From Chloroflexota bacterium (GTDB lineage Bacteria > Chloroflexota > Anaerolineae > Anaerolineales > UBA4823), in the NCBI GenBank assembly GCA_020349245.1, contig CP070764.1:2693633-2751953 (forward strand): a DNA stretch of 58,321 nt, in the 5' to 3' direction. A model generated the notes under the pieces. It had not been told where the DNA came from. It searched no databases and was given only the letters and a program-made list of their open reading frames with translations. Below are positions 9,018 to 18,728 of the stretch, one piece after another. Position 1 is the first letter of the stretch, and each line of letters starts with the position of its first letter. Made by a program: the position numbers and the translations under genes.

Positions 9018-11468
9018 ATGAAACGCGTTTTTTTGATGGGAATTTTTGTCGCATCGATCTTGGGCTTGCTGTTTCTTGGTCAGGATCCAGAATTTGTCAA
9101 GGCAAATAGGGCAGGTTCCAATCAGACCGATGTGATCATCCAGATAGAAGGCATGACAAAGCCGGTGCAGCGCTATATCGAGAGTATTGGGGGGGAGATC
9201 AGCCTTACTTATAAGAATGTCCCTTTCCTGGCGGCGAGAATTCCTACCCTGCACCTGGGATCGGTGTATCAATTTCCTGGCGTGATCAAGGTCGTAAAAG
9301 ACCGCCTGATTTACCTTGATGAAGGTATTGCCGCAGGAGACCGAACAACGAGTCTAACTCCCATGGATGGCACTGATTATTCGGTTCGTTTGATTGATCC
9401 TTTGAGCGTTGAATCGGCCAGCAACGAATCAGGTTACAGCCAATTATTCTATAGCGGAGCCGATCAAATCTGGGGAGAAACACATATGGGCAGAGGTTCG
9501 GTGATCGCCGTGGTGGACACGGGCACAGTACCTAACCTGTGCTTGCAGCATGCCGTAATTGGTGCCCCCGGATATCCGCAGGGTTTTAATGCCATCGATG
9601 ATGACACGCCTGCCACCCATCCCGCGAATCATTGGCATGGCACCCATGTTGGGGGCATCTTGGCCTCCAATTGCTACCTGGATCTGTCCTCGCAACCGCA
9701 GGACCCGCTTTACCAAGCTGTGACGACACACCTGCCTTTCAAGAATGGCATCCTGCCGGTTCTTGGGCAGGCTCCTGCAGCGCAGCTATATCCGGTAAAG
9801 GTCTTTCCGACCATGGGTGGTGGCTCTCCCGTCTCGGTGATCCTAAAGGGTTTGGATCACATCCTGTCTCTCAAGCGAGAAAATCTCCTGGATATTGATA
9901 TCGTCAACCTCAGTTTTGGAGGGCCTACCTGGTATGACGGGCGTGATATCCTGGACACAGCCCTAGCCGAGTTCAGGAAGGAGAATATTTTTGTCGTCTC
10001 GGCAGCTGGAAATGCCGGCTCTCTGCCAAATAGTCTTGCATCGCCTGGTACATCCTTTGATTCGATCGCCGTTGGTGCTTTAGATTACGCCCAGAATTCA
10101 CGAATGGTTTACGAGTATCTCGGGTTGGCGAGCATTGATTTTGGTCAACCTGGGATGGGGATGATAATGCGGCCTGGCGATGAAACCCGGGTGGCTGATT
10201 TGTCTAGCCGGGGACCGACCAGTGATGGACGTGCAGGTCCCGACCTGGTTGCTTCGGGGATGTGGAGTTATCAATTTGGTCCGAGTAATCAATTTGGCTG
10301 GTTTAGCGGTACCTCCTTTTCTGCTCCAGTTGTCTCTGGTGTCGCAGCACTGCTGAATGCATATTATGAGGGACAACATGGTCCGGAGCTTGATACTCCC
10401 TGGGAAGATTTGCGAAATTCTCTACTCGCCAGTGCTGACCTCAATGGTATCGGAGCCAGCTGGCAGGATATAAACGCTGCTGGTCATGGCGCTGTGGATG
10501 CGGTGGCTGCTTTTGGGCTATTCAAGAGCGGTGAGATCAGGGATGTTCAACCTCTGAAAACAGCGAAAATCAAGCCAAATATTCTGGGTAACCCCATGAG
10601 TGCAGAAAATCGATTCTTTGAAAGCGGTCTCGTGCAGCTCAATCCGAGCGAATCATATCCGCTCACCATGGAAATCGCGCCTGCCACGACAAAGGTCAAA
10701 GTGGAGGTTTTCGATATTCTCACAGAGGATAATGCCGAAAGAGCATATTGGCCAAATGCGTTGAAGGTGCAGGTCCAGAGTGCCAAGCGGAGCGATTTTG
10801 ATATTCCGATCAACAATTACTGGGATCCGAATTTATCGGGTCGTACTTTCACGATCGAAATGGAGGATGGGCTCTGGCAGATGACCGGTTTTAATCCGCT
10901 GCACCTTCCTTTGGAACCTGGTTTAATGAAGATCTCCCTGATGGGGGATTTTGCCAACCAATCACCAGTATCCTTCCGGGTACGGGTCACCCGTGAAAAT
11001 GATAATTCTTCAGATCCAGAGAAACCGGTTGCCAAGAGTATTTTCAAACTGGGGGACGAGTTCAAGATACCTGTGGAGGTCCCCCAGGGCGTCAGCCAGG
11101 CTACCCTGAAACTGGTTTGGAACAGGGATTGGACTAAATTCCCCACCAGCGACATCGATATGTATATCTATAATCCTGCCGGGGAACTCGCTTCGTCCAA
11201 CGGGGTAACCGCGAATTCGCCTGAGTTGGTTGAAATCATTGATCCCGAAGCAGGGACCTGGATCGTAGAGGTCAAGGCAGTGGAGGTTTATAAGCCGGAT
11301 ATCTTTAGATTATTCCTTCGTCTGGATTACCAACAGCCTGAATCAAGTGAGCTGGTAAAACAAGAACAGCAACCATTTGATATAATCGCACAGCACCCAG
11401 AATCAGACTCGGGGACTGCCGATGATACCTCTTCAACTTACAATTTCTGGCTTCCTCTCATACCGTGA
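9018..11468 (+). CDS. Secreted subtilisin-like (S8) serine protease
   Basis: The 816-residue precursor starts at ATG 9018, chosen because GGGGAGG lies just upstream; an ATG at 9000 is in frame but lacks this. A signal peptide (MKRVFLMGIFVASILGLLFL) leads. The catalytic triad is visible: Asp in VIAVVDTG (about 166), His in HGTHVGG (about 208) and Ser in GTSFSAPVVSG (about 432). The region after about 520 contains beta-rich domains, probably including a pre-peptidase-type domain (SDIDMYIYNPAG). The protein ends in YNFWLPLIP, a tail that resembles the aromatic/LPL endings I associate with secreted Chloroflexota proteins (recalled pattern). It overlaps the SbcC-like gene by 47 bases. Confidence 0.95.
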   Translation: MKRVFLMGIFVASILGLLFLGQDPEFVKANRAGSNQTDVIIQIEGMTKPVQRYIESIGGEISLTYKNVPFLAARIPTLHLGSVYQFPGVIKVVKDRLIYLDEGIAAGDRTTSLTPMDGTDYSVRLIDPLSVESASNESGYSQLFYSGADQIWGETHMGRGSVIAVVDTGTVPNLCLQHAVIGAPGYPQGFNAIDDDTPATHPANHWHGTHVGGILASNCYLDLSSQPQDPLYQAVTTHLPFKNGILPVLGQAPAAQLYPVKVFPTMGGGSPVSVILKGLDHILSLKRENLLDIDIVNLSFGGPTWYDGRDILDTALAEFRKENIFVVSAAGNAGSLPNSLASPGTSFDSIAVGALDYAQNSRMVYEYLGLASIDFGQPGMGMIMRPGDETRVADLSSRGPTSDGRAGPDLVASGMWSYQFGPSNQFGWFSGTSFSAPVVSGVAALLNAYYEGQHGPELDTPWEDLRNSLLASADLNGIGASWQDINAAGHGAVDAVAAFGLFKSGEIRDVQPLKTAKIKPNILGNPMSAENRFFESGLVQLNPSESYPLTMEIAPATTKVKVEVFDILTEDNAERAYWPNALKVQVQSAKRSDFDIPINNYWDPNLSGRTFTIEMEDGLWQMTGFNPLHLPLEPGLMKISLMGDFANQSPVSFRVRVTRENDNSSDPEKPVAKSIFKLGDEFKIPVEVPQGVSQATLKLVWNRDWTKFPTSDIDMYIYNPAGELASSNGVTANSPELVEIIDPEAGTWIVEVKAVEVYKPDIFRLFLRLDYQQPESSELVKQEQQPFDIIAQHPESDSGTADDTSSTYNFWLPLIP

Positions 11469-14016
11469 CCGGGCGGAGCTGGATTTCACCGGTTTTAATC
11501 TTGCCTGCATTGCAGGGCCAAATGGTGCCGGGAAATCATCCCTGCTCGATGCCATTACCTGGGCGCTCTTTGGTCAGGCTCGCAAGCGGGATGACTCCCT
11601 GATCAACTCCAAAGAAAATCTCGCCGAGGTGAGTTTTATATTCGCTTATGAGGGCAACTGCTACCGCGTCCTGCGATCTAAACCGCGCGACAAGACCACC
11701 CAGCTGGAATTCCATATCCTGCAGGAAGAATTCGATAAACTCACCGGTGTTTTCGATTTCGAATCCGGAACCTGGAAACCACTCACCGAAAGGACACTCC
11801 GTGATACGGAAGCTCGCATCCAGGAGACATTACGCCTGGATTATGAGACCTTTGTCAACGCCTCTTTTTTCTTACAAGGAAAGGCAGATCAATTTACCCA
11901 GCAGCGCCCGGGAGATCGAAAGCGCATCCTGAGCAGTATTTTGGGCCTGGAGGTTTGGGAGGATTACCGCCAGCGTGCTGGTGAACGTCGCAGGGGATTA
12001 GAGAACGAAATCCATGCAATTGAAGGGCGACTGCAGGAAATCACGGCAGAATTGTCCGAGGAAAATACCCGCGTCGCTCGGCTAGAAGAGCTGCAAAATG
12101 AACTAGGAGAGCTTTCACAGACTCGAGCAATTCAAGAGGATGCCCTGGAAAATATGCGCCAGATCACTGCTGCCTTGAAAGAACAGGAGAGATTAGTCGG
12201 TGTACTGGCCCGCCAGCGGGATGAAGCCCTCCAAAACCAAGCGGGGATCAAAAACCGGTTAGCGGCGCGCGTTGAAGAACGAGATTCCTTCAACACACTG
12301 CTGGCGCGGGCCGAGGAGATCGAATCCGCATATGAGAATTGGAAAGTGGCCCGGGAAAGCCTGGAAAGCTGGGATGCGGTTGCGGAGCGCTACCGTGAGG
12401 AAGAAAAACGCCGCCAAGCTCCGCTGGATGAAATCAATGCTGCCCGGGCGAGCTTGCTGCAGGAGAAACGTGGTCTTGAAGGCCAACAAGCAGAAATCCA
12501 AGTATTGCTCAACGATGGGCCAAAGTTAGAAGAAGAACTCATTTCGGTGAGAGGAGTACTTAAGGATGCTGAGCACAAATTAGCCCAGCGCGAGAATCTT
12601 CAGGGGGAGCTAAAGGATGCCCTGGAAAAACAAGCCGATGCCCGGGCAGAGAACCCCCGCCTGAAAGCGGAGATGAACGAGTTAAAAGGCCGGATCGACC
12701 AGCTGTCCAGTGCAGAAGGTGTCACCTGTCCACTCTGTGGACAGCCCTTGAGTCAGTCAGAGCGCCAGGAATTGATCGACCGCCTGCAGGCAGAGGGCGA
12801 AAATCTAGGGGACAGATACCGGGCGAACCAGGAATTGATGCAGCTCAGCGAACAGCGTGTGCGCGACCTGGAAGACCAGATTAGTTCCCTGGCAGCTGCT
12901 GAAAACGAATTGCGCGCCCAGGAGAAAACCATCGCCCATCTCAACAGCCAGCTCGAATTGATGAACGCGCAGGTGAGCATGTGGGAAGATAAATCTCTCC
13001 CTCGCCTGGCAGAAATTGACAGCAGCCTCGAAAAAGATAAATTTGCAATTGAAGCCCGCCAGCGCCTGGCTGAGATTGACGAACAATTAAAAACTCTCGG
13101 TTATGATGCCGTTGCCCATGATTCCCTGCGCAAGGTGGTGAGTGAAGGTCGGAATAGTGAAGAAGAGTTGCGCGCGGTTGAAAAAGCGAGGTCTGCTATT
13201 GCACCTCTCGAGCGTGAGATCGCCGAGTTGGAGAACCAGTCAACCGGCCTGGAGGTGGAAGTATCACGTAAACAAGCAGAATATGCTGAGGCTGCAGAGG
13301 CACTGGAAATCGCTCGCCAGCAGGCGCCAGATCAGGAAGCTGCAGAGGGGATTTTGATCAACTTTCAGGAGCGTGAGAACCGCCTGCGGATGGAAGTGGG
13401 GGCTGCTGAACAAAAAGTTCTTATCCTGGATGATCTAAGAACCCGCCAAGCTGGCTGGGAATTGGAGAGAAACGACCTGGCGGACCAGATCTCTTACTAT
13501 AAACAGCTTGAACGAGCATTTGGAAAAGATGGTGTCCCCGCCCTACTGATCGAACAAGCTTTACCCCAGATCGAATCCAAGACAAACGAAATCCTGGACC
13601 GGTTGAGCATGGGTGAAATGTCCGTACGGTTTGTTACCCAGGCCGCTTACAAAGATAAACGCCGGGATGACCTCCGAGAGACATTGGAGATCCAGATCAG
13701 CGACAGCGCGGGCGTGCGTGATTATGAAATGTTCAGTGGAGGGGAAGCTTTTCGGGTAAATTTCGCCATCCGGTTAGCCCTGTCAGAAGTTCTGGCTCAA
13801 AGGGCGGGGGCTCGCTTGCAGACATTGGTGATCGATGAGGGTTTTGGCAGTCAAGATGCCCAAGGTCGCCAACGGCTGGTCGAAGCGATCAACATGGTCC
13901 GCCAGGATTTTGCTAAGATTCTGGTTATCACGCATATTGATGAGCTGAAAGACCATTTCCCAACCCGTATACAGGTTGAAAAAATTACCCGTGGTTCAAC
14001 AATCTTGGTGAACTAA
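11422..14016 (+). CDS. SbcC/Rad50-like SMC-type ATPase
   Basis: The 864-residue protein has Walker A GPNGAGKS near residues 32-39. Two long coiled-coil arms (about 180-430 and 460-690) surround a zinc hook CPLCGQ near 435. The ABC signature FSGGEAFRV lies near residue 770 and Walker B LVIDEGFGSQD near 805. This is the Rad50/SbcC architecture, which normally works with the SbcD/Mre11 nuclease to process DNA ends. No sbcD is beside it in this window. Its start lies inside the end of the protease gene, a 47-base overlap; the homology begins right at Met1 (PLQLTISGFLSYRD), which supports this start. Confidence 0.94.
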   Translation: MIPLQLTISGFLSYRDRAELDFTGFNLACIAGPNGAGKSSLLDAITWALFGQARKRDDSLINSKENLAEVSFIFAYEGNCYRVLRSKPRDKTTQLEFHILQEEFDKLTGVFDFESGTWKPLTERTLRDTEARIQETLRLDYETFVNASFFLQGKADQFTQQRPGDRKRILSSILGLEVWEDYRQRAGERRRGLENEIHAIEGRLQEITAELSEENTRVARLEELQNELGELSQTRAIQEDALENMRQITAALKEQERLVGVLARQRDEALQNQAGIKNRLAARVEERDSFNTLLARAEEIESAYENWKVARESLESWDAVAERYREEEKRRQAPLDEINAARASLLQEKRGLEGQQAEIQVLLNDGPKLEEELISVRGVLKDAEHKLAQRENLQGELKDALEKQADARAENPRLKAEMNELKGRIDQLSSAEGVTCPLCGQPLSQSERQELIDRLQAEGENLGDRYRANQELMQLSEQRVRDLEDQISSLAAAENELRAQEKTIAHLNSQLELMNAQVSMWEDKSLPRLAEIDSSLEKDKFAIEARQRLAEIDEQLKTLGYDAVAHDSLRKVVSEGRNSEEELRAVEKARSAIAPLEREIAELENQSTGLEVEVSRKQAEYAEAAEALEIARQQAPDQEAAEGILINFQERENRLRMEVGAAEQKVLILDDLRTRQAGWELERNDLADQISYYKQLERAFGKDGVPALLIEQALPQIESKTNEILDRLSMGEMSVRFVTQAAYKDKRRDDLRETLEIQISDSAGVRDYEMFSGGEAFRVNFAIRLALSEVLAQRAGARLQTLVIDEGFGSQDAQGRQRLVEAINMVRQDFAKILVITHIDELKDHFPTRIQVEKITRGSTILVN

Positions 14017-14071
14017 GTTCGAGTTAACCCAGCATTACCAGCAATCATGATTTTTGGCTTGTGAATAGATT

Positions 14072-15265
14072 TTGAACCCAGATATAATTTTCCTGCTCCT
14101 ATCTGCAATTTTCCTTTTCCTGGGATTGGGTATCACCTATTGGGTCCATCACCAGTATCAAATTGACATAGAAATCCCACGATCCCCACCGCCAGAACCA
14201 TCCGCCTCACCATTAATTTCGATCATCGTTCCCGCCCGGAATGAAGCCCGTAATATCCGCAAATGTTTGTTCGCCCTAACCTCCCAAACCTATCCCAATA
14301 TCGAGATCATTGTTGTCGACGACCGTTCCTCCGATGAAACACCGCGAATTCTGGGCGAGTTACAGGCAGGAATCCATGAAAAAAGCTCCACCGGTTTGAA
14401 GCCCCTGGTCAATATTGTCCAGGGCAAACTTCTTCCGGAGGGGTGGGCGGGGAAACCCCATGCTCTCCACCAGGGATACTTACATGCCAGCGGGTCATGG
14501 CTGTGTTTTATTGATGCAGATACCTTTGCCAGGCCGGAACTGATCGCATCTGCATTCCTGGCTGCCAATCATCTCCAAGCCGACCTGCTGTCAATGCTTA
14601 CCGACCAGGAATTGGGTAGTTTTTGGGAAAAAACGATCCTGCCAATCGTATTCACGGCCCTTTCCGTTGGATTTCCTGCACAGCGGGTCAACGATCCAAG
14701 CAAGCCCGATGCGATTGCTAATGGTCAATTCATACTTATTCGCAGAGCTGTCTATGAAAGAGTTGGAGGACATGAAGCCATTCGCAGTGAGATTGCGGAG
14801 GATAAGGCTTTAGCTGCCCAGGTAAAAGGAGCTGGATACCGCTTGGTATTGGGCGATGGCAGATCACTGGCGCGAACCCGGATGTACACCTCTTTTAGTG
14901 AGATCTGGGAGGGCTGGACAAAGAATATCTATCTTGGTCTCCGGGACCGTGTGTGGTTGCTGGCGTTCGGAGGCCTGGTCGGATTGATCGGTGCTCTGGT
15001 GCTGCCCGTCTGGTCTTTTCTCAGCATCGCCTGGGCCTTGCGTGGGGGAGAGTGGATGGCTTACCTGGCAGCAATGGCAGCACTCGGTCTATGGGGTTAT
15101 CTTCTCTACCATCGAATCCGGATTTGCCGCGCCATGAGAATCTCACCTGCGTATGCGTTCACCTTGCCCCTGGGAGCCTTCATCTTTACCATGATGATGC
15201 TTGCTTCAGCCTACTATGTCCTCTCAGGGAAGGGTGTTACCTGGAGAGGGCGGTCTTATTCCTGA
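14072..15265 (+). CDS. Family 2 glycosyltransferase, membrane-anchored
   Basis: The protein (397 residues from a TTG at 14072) has an N-terminal membrane segment (FLLLSAIFLFLGLGI). A GT2 (GT-A fold) domain follows with ISIIVPARNEARNI, a VVDDRSSDET motif, and FIDADTF as the DxD-type metal site. The acceptor-side motif is EIAEDKALAAQVK. Two or three C-terminal membrane segments complete it. This layout matches hopanoid/carotenoid-type glycosyltransferases (HpnB, CrtQ-like). The acceptor is unknown. No ATG fits upstream in frame, so TTG is the probable start. Confidence 0.9.
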   Translation: MNPDIIFLLLSAIFLFLGLGITYWVHHQYQIDIEIPRSPPPEPSASPLISIIVPARNEARNIRKCLFALTSQTYPNIEIIVVDDRSSDETPRILGELQAGIHEKSSTGLKPLVNIVQGKLLPEGWAGKPHALHQGYLHASGSWLCFIDADTFARPELIASAFLAANHLQADLLSMLTDQELGSFWEKTILPIVFTALSVGFPAQRVNDPSKPDAIANGQFILIRRAVYERVGGHEAIRSEIAEDKALAAQVKGAGYRLVLGDGRSLARTRMYTSFSEIWEGWTKNIYLGLRDRVWLLAFGGLVGLIGALVLPVWSFLSIAWALRGGEWMAYLAAMAALGLWGYLLYHRIRICRAMRISPAYAFTLPLGAFIFTMMMLASAYYVLSGKGVTWRGRSYS

Positions 15266-15313
15266 ATTCAATCTCAGTGAGCGAAAAATCAAATCTCCTT
15301 GTATAATTAGATG

Positions 15314-15329
15314 TGTGATTAATATCACA
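15314..15329 (+). promoter_or_regulatory. CRP/FNR-type palindrome upstream of nrfHA
   Basis: The sequence TGTGA-TTAATA-TCACA is a perfect 16-base palindrome with the CRP arm spacing. Its core TGAT-N4-ATCA also suits FNR-like factors. It lies 65 bases before the ATG at 15379 of nrfH. A TATAAT at 15302-15307 lies just upstream; if that is the -10, the site would lie downstream of the transcript start and could repress. Confidence 0.6.
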
Positions 15330-15378
15330 AACTATTGACTTTCTTTTGAGGAAAAGGCGTAGAGGTAAGCCTGGGCAG

Positions 15379-15843
15379 ATGAAATTCATCCTGGTGTTGG
15401 GTATTGTTGCGCTATTAATCGTGGTAGGGGTTGGATTGTATGTCACGGATTTTGTCGCTTACCTTGGAAATAATCCGACAACCTGTAACAATTGCCACGT
15501 GATGGATAGTGTCTATGAGAGCTGGTACCATGGTTCTCACCAGGCTTGGGCAACCTGTGGGGACTGCCATACGCCTCATGCATTGATACCTAAATACATC
15601 ACCAAGGGCATCTCAGGTTATCACCATGTTTCTGCCTTTATCCTCGGAAAAATTCCCGATGCGATTCGCGCGAAGCGAGACTCACTGGAAGTAGTCCAGG
15701 ACAATTGTGTTCGCTGCCACACCGATACAGTAGACGCGATTTTAGAAATGTCGCTGAATTATGAGCGGTTTTGTTTTGATTGTCATCGGCATGTTTCTCA
15801 TGGGGAACGGGGAGTATCTCTCCTCCCCTACCAAGATAAGTAA
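15379..15843 (+). CDS. nrfH: NrfH tetraheme cytochrome c, menaquinol dehydrogenase subunit
   Basis: NrfH passes electrons from menaquinol to the nitrite reductase NrfA. The 154-residue reading from ATG 15379 has one N-terminal membrane anchor (ILVLGIVALLIVVGVGLYV). Four c-type heme sites follow: CNNCH, CGDCH, CVRCH and CFDCH. An in-frame TTG at 15346 would add a basic stretch (MRKRRRGKPGQ). I prefer the ATG because NrfH proteins usually have a short cytoplasmic lead. nrfA follows after 9 bases. A CRP/FNR-like site upstream suggests control by anaerobiosis or electron-acceptor state. Confidence 0.94.
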   Translation: MKFILVLGIVALLIVVGVGLYVTDFVAYLGNNPTTCNNCHVMDSVYESWYHGSHQAWATCGDCHTPHALIPKYITKGISGYHHVSAFILGKIPDAIRAKRDSLEVVQDNCVRCHTDTVDAILEMSLNYERFCFDCHRHVSHGERGVSLLPYQDK

Positions 15844-15852
15844 GGAGGCAGG

Positions 15853-17160
15853 ATGATGAAATCTTCAACGACGATTTTCATCCTTTTCGGGATCATCGTT
15901 GTCCTGGCAGCAGGTTTGATCGGCGTGCTGCTTTATATGAACAGTCGACCGGCACCGACTCGGGGTATCCCGCCATTGACTGCAGTCGATCCACTTGAAC
16001 CTGATTCTGAGCAGTGGGGGATCAATTTTCCCAACCAGTACTCTTCGCTGAAAAAAACCGAAACGAACGATGAGCGTACTGCATTCGGGGGTTCAAATCC
16101 TTACTCGAAATTGGAGACCGATCCGCGCCTGGTTACCCTATTTGCTGGATACGGCTTCAGCAAAGATTACAACGAAGAACGTGGTCACCTGAATAGCTTA
16201 ATCGATGTTGAAGCGACAGACCGGGTGGGTGAAACCACCCCAGGTACATGCTATTCCTGCAAATCTGCTGATAACCCCCGCCTCTGGAACCAGATGGGTA
16301 TGGCTGAATATGATAAGACTCCTTTTATGGAATTAGGAGCGGAGATCGATCACGCCATTGGCTGTGCGAACTGCCATGATGCTGAAAGCATGGCATTAGT
16401 CGTTACCAATCCAGCTCTAGAAGAGGCGCTGCGGGCAAGAGGCCAGGATTGGACCACATTCACGCGTCAAGAGATGCGGACTGTGGTGTGTGCAAACTGC
16501 CATGTCGAATATTACTTCAAGGGTGATGGAAAATATCTGACCTTCCCCTGGGAAGATGGTATGGCGATCGAAGATATCGCCGACTACTATGCCGATCTGC
16601 AGTTTAATGATTGGGAGCACCCGCAATCTGGCGCGCCAATGATCAAAATGCAACACCCCGAATATGAGCTATTCACTGCCAACAGCACTCATTTCAACGC
16701 TGGTGTGGCATGTGCAGATTGCCACATGCCTTATACCCGGGACGGTGCAGCCAAATACTCAACCCATGACGTCAAGAGCCCTCTGCTCAATGCAGAATCT
16801 GCTTGTGGTCAGTGTCATACTGACGTGGCCTATGTGACCAACAGGGTCTCCACCATTCAGAACCAAGTTAATGAAACGATGATCGCAACCGAAGAAGCCA
16901 TCTTGACAGCGATCTCGACGATAGCGGCTGCTGGCTTAGAATCTGGAACCGACGGTCAATTATTGGATGAAGCCCGATGGATGCACAGGGAAGCACAGTT
17001 GCGTTGGGATTTCATCGCCGCCGAAAACAGCATGGGTTTTCACAACCCCGAAGAAGCACTCCGTATCCTGGCTTCCGCGACTGACCTAGCTCGCCAGGCA
17101 GCAATGAAAGCGGTCCAGGCAGCGGGAACACCAGAAGTTCTGCCAGCTGAGACGAATTGA
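15853..17160 (+). CDS. nrfA: NrfA cytochrome c552, ammonia-forming nitrite reductase
   Basis: NrfA reduces nitrite to ammonium with six electrons in respiration. The 435-residue protein has an N-terminal membrane segment acting as anchor or signal. Its five heme sites are the catalytic CYSCK (CxxCK, near residue 133) and four CxxCH (CANCH, CANCH, CADCH, CGQCH). Conserved catalytic surroundings include ECANCHVEYYF-like Tyr residues and KMQHPEYE. A Lys-ligated catalytic heme is diagnostic of this family. It forms an operon with nrfH and is closed by a strong terminator. Confidence 0.96.
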   Translation: MMKSSTTIFILFGIIVVLAAGLIGVLLYMNSRPAPTRGIPPLTAVDPLEPDSEQWGINFPNQYSSLKKTETNDERTAFGGSNPYSKLETDPRLVTLFAGYGFSKDYNEERGHLNSLIDVEATDRVGETTPGTCYSCKSADNPRLWNQMGMAEYDKTPFMELGAEIDHAIGCANCHDAESMALVVTNPALEEALRARGQDWTTFTRQEMRTVVCANCHVEYYFKGDGKYLTFPWEDGMAIEDIADYYADLQFNDWEHPQSGAPMIKMQHPEYELFTANSTHFNAGVACADCHMPYTRDGAAKYSTHDVKSPLLNAESACGQCHTDVAYVTNRVSTIQNQVNETMIATEEAILTAISTIAAAGLESGTDGQLLDEARWMHREAQLRWDFIAAENSMGFHNPEEALRILASATDLARQAAMKAVQAAGTPEVLPAETN

Positions 17161-17173
17161 ATAATTTCGAATA

Positions 17174-17204
17174 AAACAAGAGCGGCAAGATGCCGCTCTT
17201 GTTT
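17174..17204 (+). terminator. Intrinsic terminator after nrfA
   Basis: AAACAAGAGCGGC and GCCGCTCTTGTTT form a perfect 13-bp stem around a 5-base loop (AAGAT), ending in GTTTAT. It starts 14 bases after the nrfA stop and ends the nrfHA transcript. Confidence 0.88.
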
Positions 17205-17814
17205 ATACTGGGTTCATATCCATTCCGTCGTCCGATCGGGATGGATAATTAGGTTTTACCTGCGATGCCCATGAATCGCCGGGGCCTACTCATCTTGGTT
17301 GAAGATAGGATGACTCCTTCTCATTTGTTTCCCTTTCTTGATGCCAGGATTTTCCGGGTCAAATCGGTTTGTTCCGAAACATGGGCATGGTCGATCGGTT
17401 GTTGATAAATTGAAGTACGGTTTGCCACTTGATACGAAGAAATCCTTATGCTGTTCCCGAAACTGTTTTCATGAGTGAACAAAAATCATGGATTGCCACA
17501 AGGTGGTTTCTGCTAATTTTCTGTCCATTTCCAAATAGCACCACCGGGTTATCGATGCTGAGCGATATTTGATGGGGGGAAAATTCAAGAATTCTTTTGG
17601 AGTTCGAATAAGGTTGGTGGAACGACCGTCAGGCCAAGAGTATTCACCTAAACAGCCAGCTGCTTTGATGAAACGATCCACGCATAGCCTGAAACTTGGG
17701 AAATTCACTATTTTAGCTTACAATAGGTAACCAAATGATTTGAGTCTCATTGGGTATGTTTTTTGCATCTATTAATCTATAAGCCGTAAATTTCCTGGGA
17801 CATGGCTGAAATCC
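17205..17814. other. Intergenic region before the polyphosphate operon
   Basis: About 610 bases separate the nrfA terminator from the first PPK2 gene. An 80-codon minus-strand frame at 17469-17708 has no recognised domain or ribosome binding site, so I do not call it. The promoter of the polyphosphate operon should lie in the AT-rich 17700-17800 part; I cannot point to a confident -35/-10 pair. Confidence 0.5.
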
Positions 17815-18684
17815 ATGCTAGAAAAAATCGATCTGAATAAGAAAATTTCCAAGAAGGAATACAAAGAGAAATTTCCCAAAACTCGTTCGAAGTTGTACGC
17901 GCTGCAAAAAGCTTCCTGGGATGCAAAAATACCGGTGATCATTCTCTTCGAAGGCTGGGACGCGGCAGGTAAGGGGACTTCAATCCAAACGCTGACTTCT
18001 AGATTAGATCCGCGTGGGTTTAAACTTTACCCGATCCGGGCTGCACGTACCTACGAAAGTAAACGACCCTGGTTATGGCGCTTCTGGTTGAAGATCCCTG
18101 GACAGGGGGAGTGGGCTATTTTTGACCGATCCTGGTATGGAAGAACGCTTGTCGAACGAGTAGAAGGTTTGATCCCTGAGCAGAGTTGGCGCAGAGCATA
18201 TCGTGATATTGTAAATTTTGAACGCACATTGGCCGATGAGGGCTACTTAATCATAAAATTCTTCCTGCATATCAGTCGCGAGGAGCAAAAAAAGCGTTTT
18301 GACAAGCTGATCAAGGACCCCCTGACGGCCTGGCAGGTCCTTCCAGAAGACTGGGAACATCACAAGAATTATGATGAATGGTTGCTCGCCTATGAAGAGA
18401 CATTTGAACGGACAGAAACCGAATCCGGTCCTTGGACGATTGTAGAGGCAACAAACCGGCGTTTTACAAGCTTAAAGATATTTAACACGATCATTGCTGC
18501 CCTGGAAAGACAATTGGCGATGATGGATGCCTTACCAGATCCCGCGTACTGGGAAGAGCCAGAAGAAGAGAATTCTATGGATGATCAAATTGACGAACAT
18601 GGAGATGATGAAGAAGAAACTGAAGTCATGGATGATTCTGAATTTCACGATACCAGTGACGAGCAGTCGGACTCTACTTCCTGA
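17815..18684 (+). CDS. PPK2-family polyphosphate kinase, single domain (copy 1)
   Basis: The 289-residue protein belongs to the PPK2 family (PF03976), which transfers phosphate between polyphosphate and nucleotides. Visible motifs are Walker A EGWDAAGKGT near residues 45-54, RLDPRG, the lid region RPWLWRFW and Walker B-like FDRSWYGR. After about residue 250 it has a highly acidic tail (many E and D), absent from the second copy. It is the first of four polyphosphate genes in one direction. Whether it prefers ADP, GDP or AMP cannot be told here. Confidence 0.93.
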   Translation: MLEKIDLNKKISKKEYKEKFPKTRSKLYALQKASWDAKIPVIILFEGWDAAGKGTSIQTLTSRLDPRGFKLYPIRAARTYESKRPWLWRFWLKIPGQGEWAIFDRSWYGRTLVERVEGLIPEQSWRRAYRDIVNFERTLADEGYLIIKFFLHISREEQKKRFDKLIKDPLTAWQVLPEDWEHHKNYDEWLLAYEETFERTETESGPWTIVEATNRRFTSLKIFNTIIAALERQLAMMDALPDPAYWEEPEEENSMDDQIDEHGDDEEETEVMDDSEFHDTSDEQSDSTS

Positions 18685-18728
18685 GCAATGTGGCTACTCA
18701 TGTTTTATATCATTGAAAAGCAGGCAAT

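Noticed and set aside
16080..16110. tRNA T-arm-like GGTTCAAATCC
   Set aside because: It lies inside nrfA coding sequence with no cloverleaf around it.
17469..17708. Minus-strand 79-codon frame
   Set aside because: No recognised domain, no ribosome binding site, and it lies alone in an intergenic gap.
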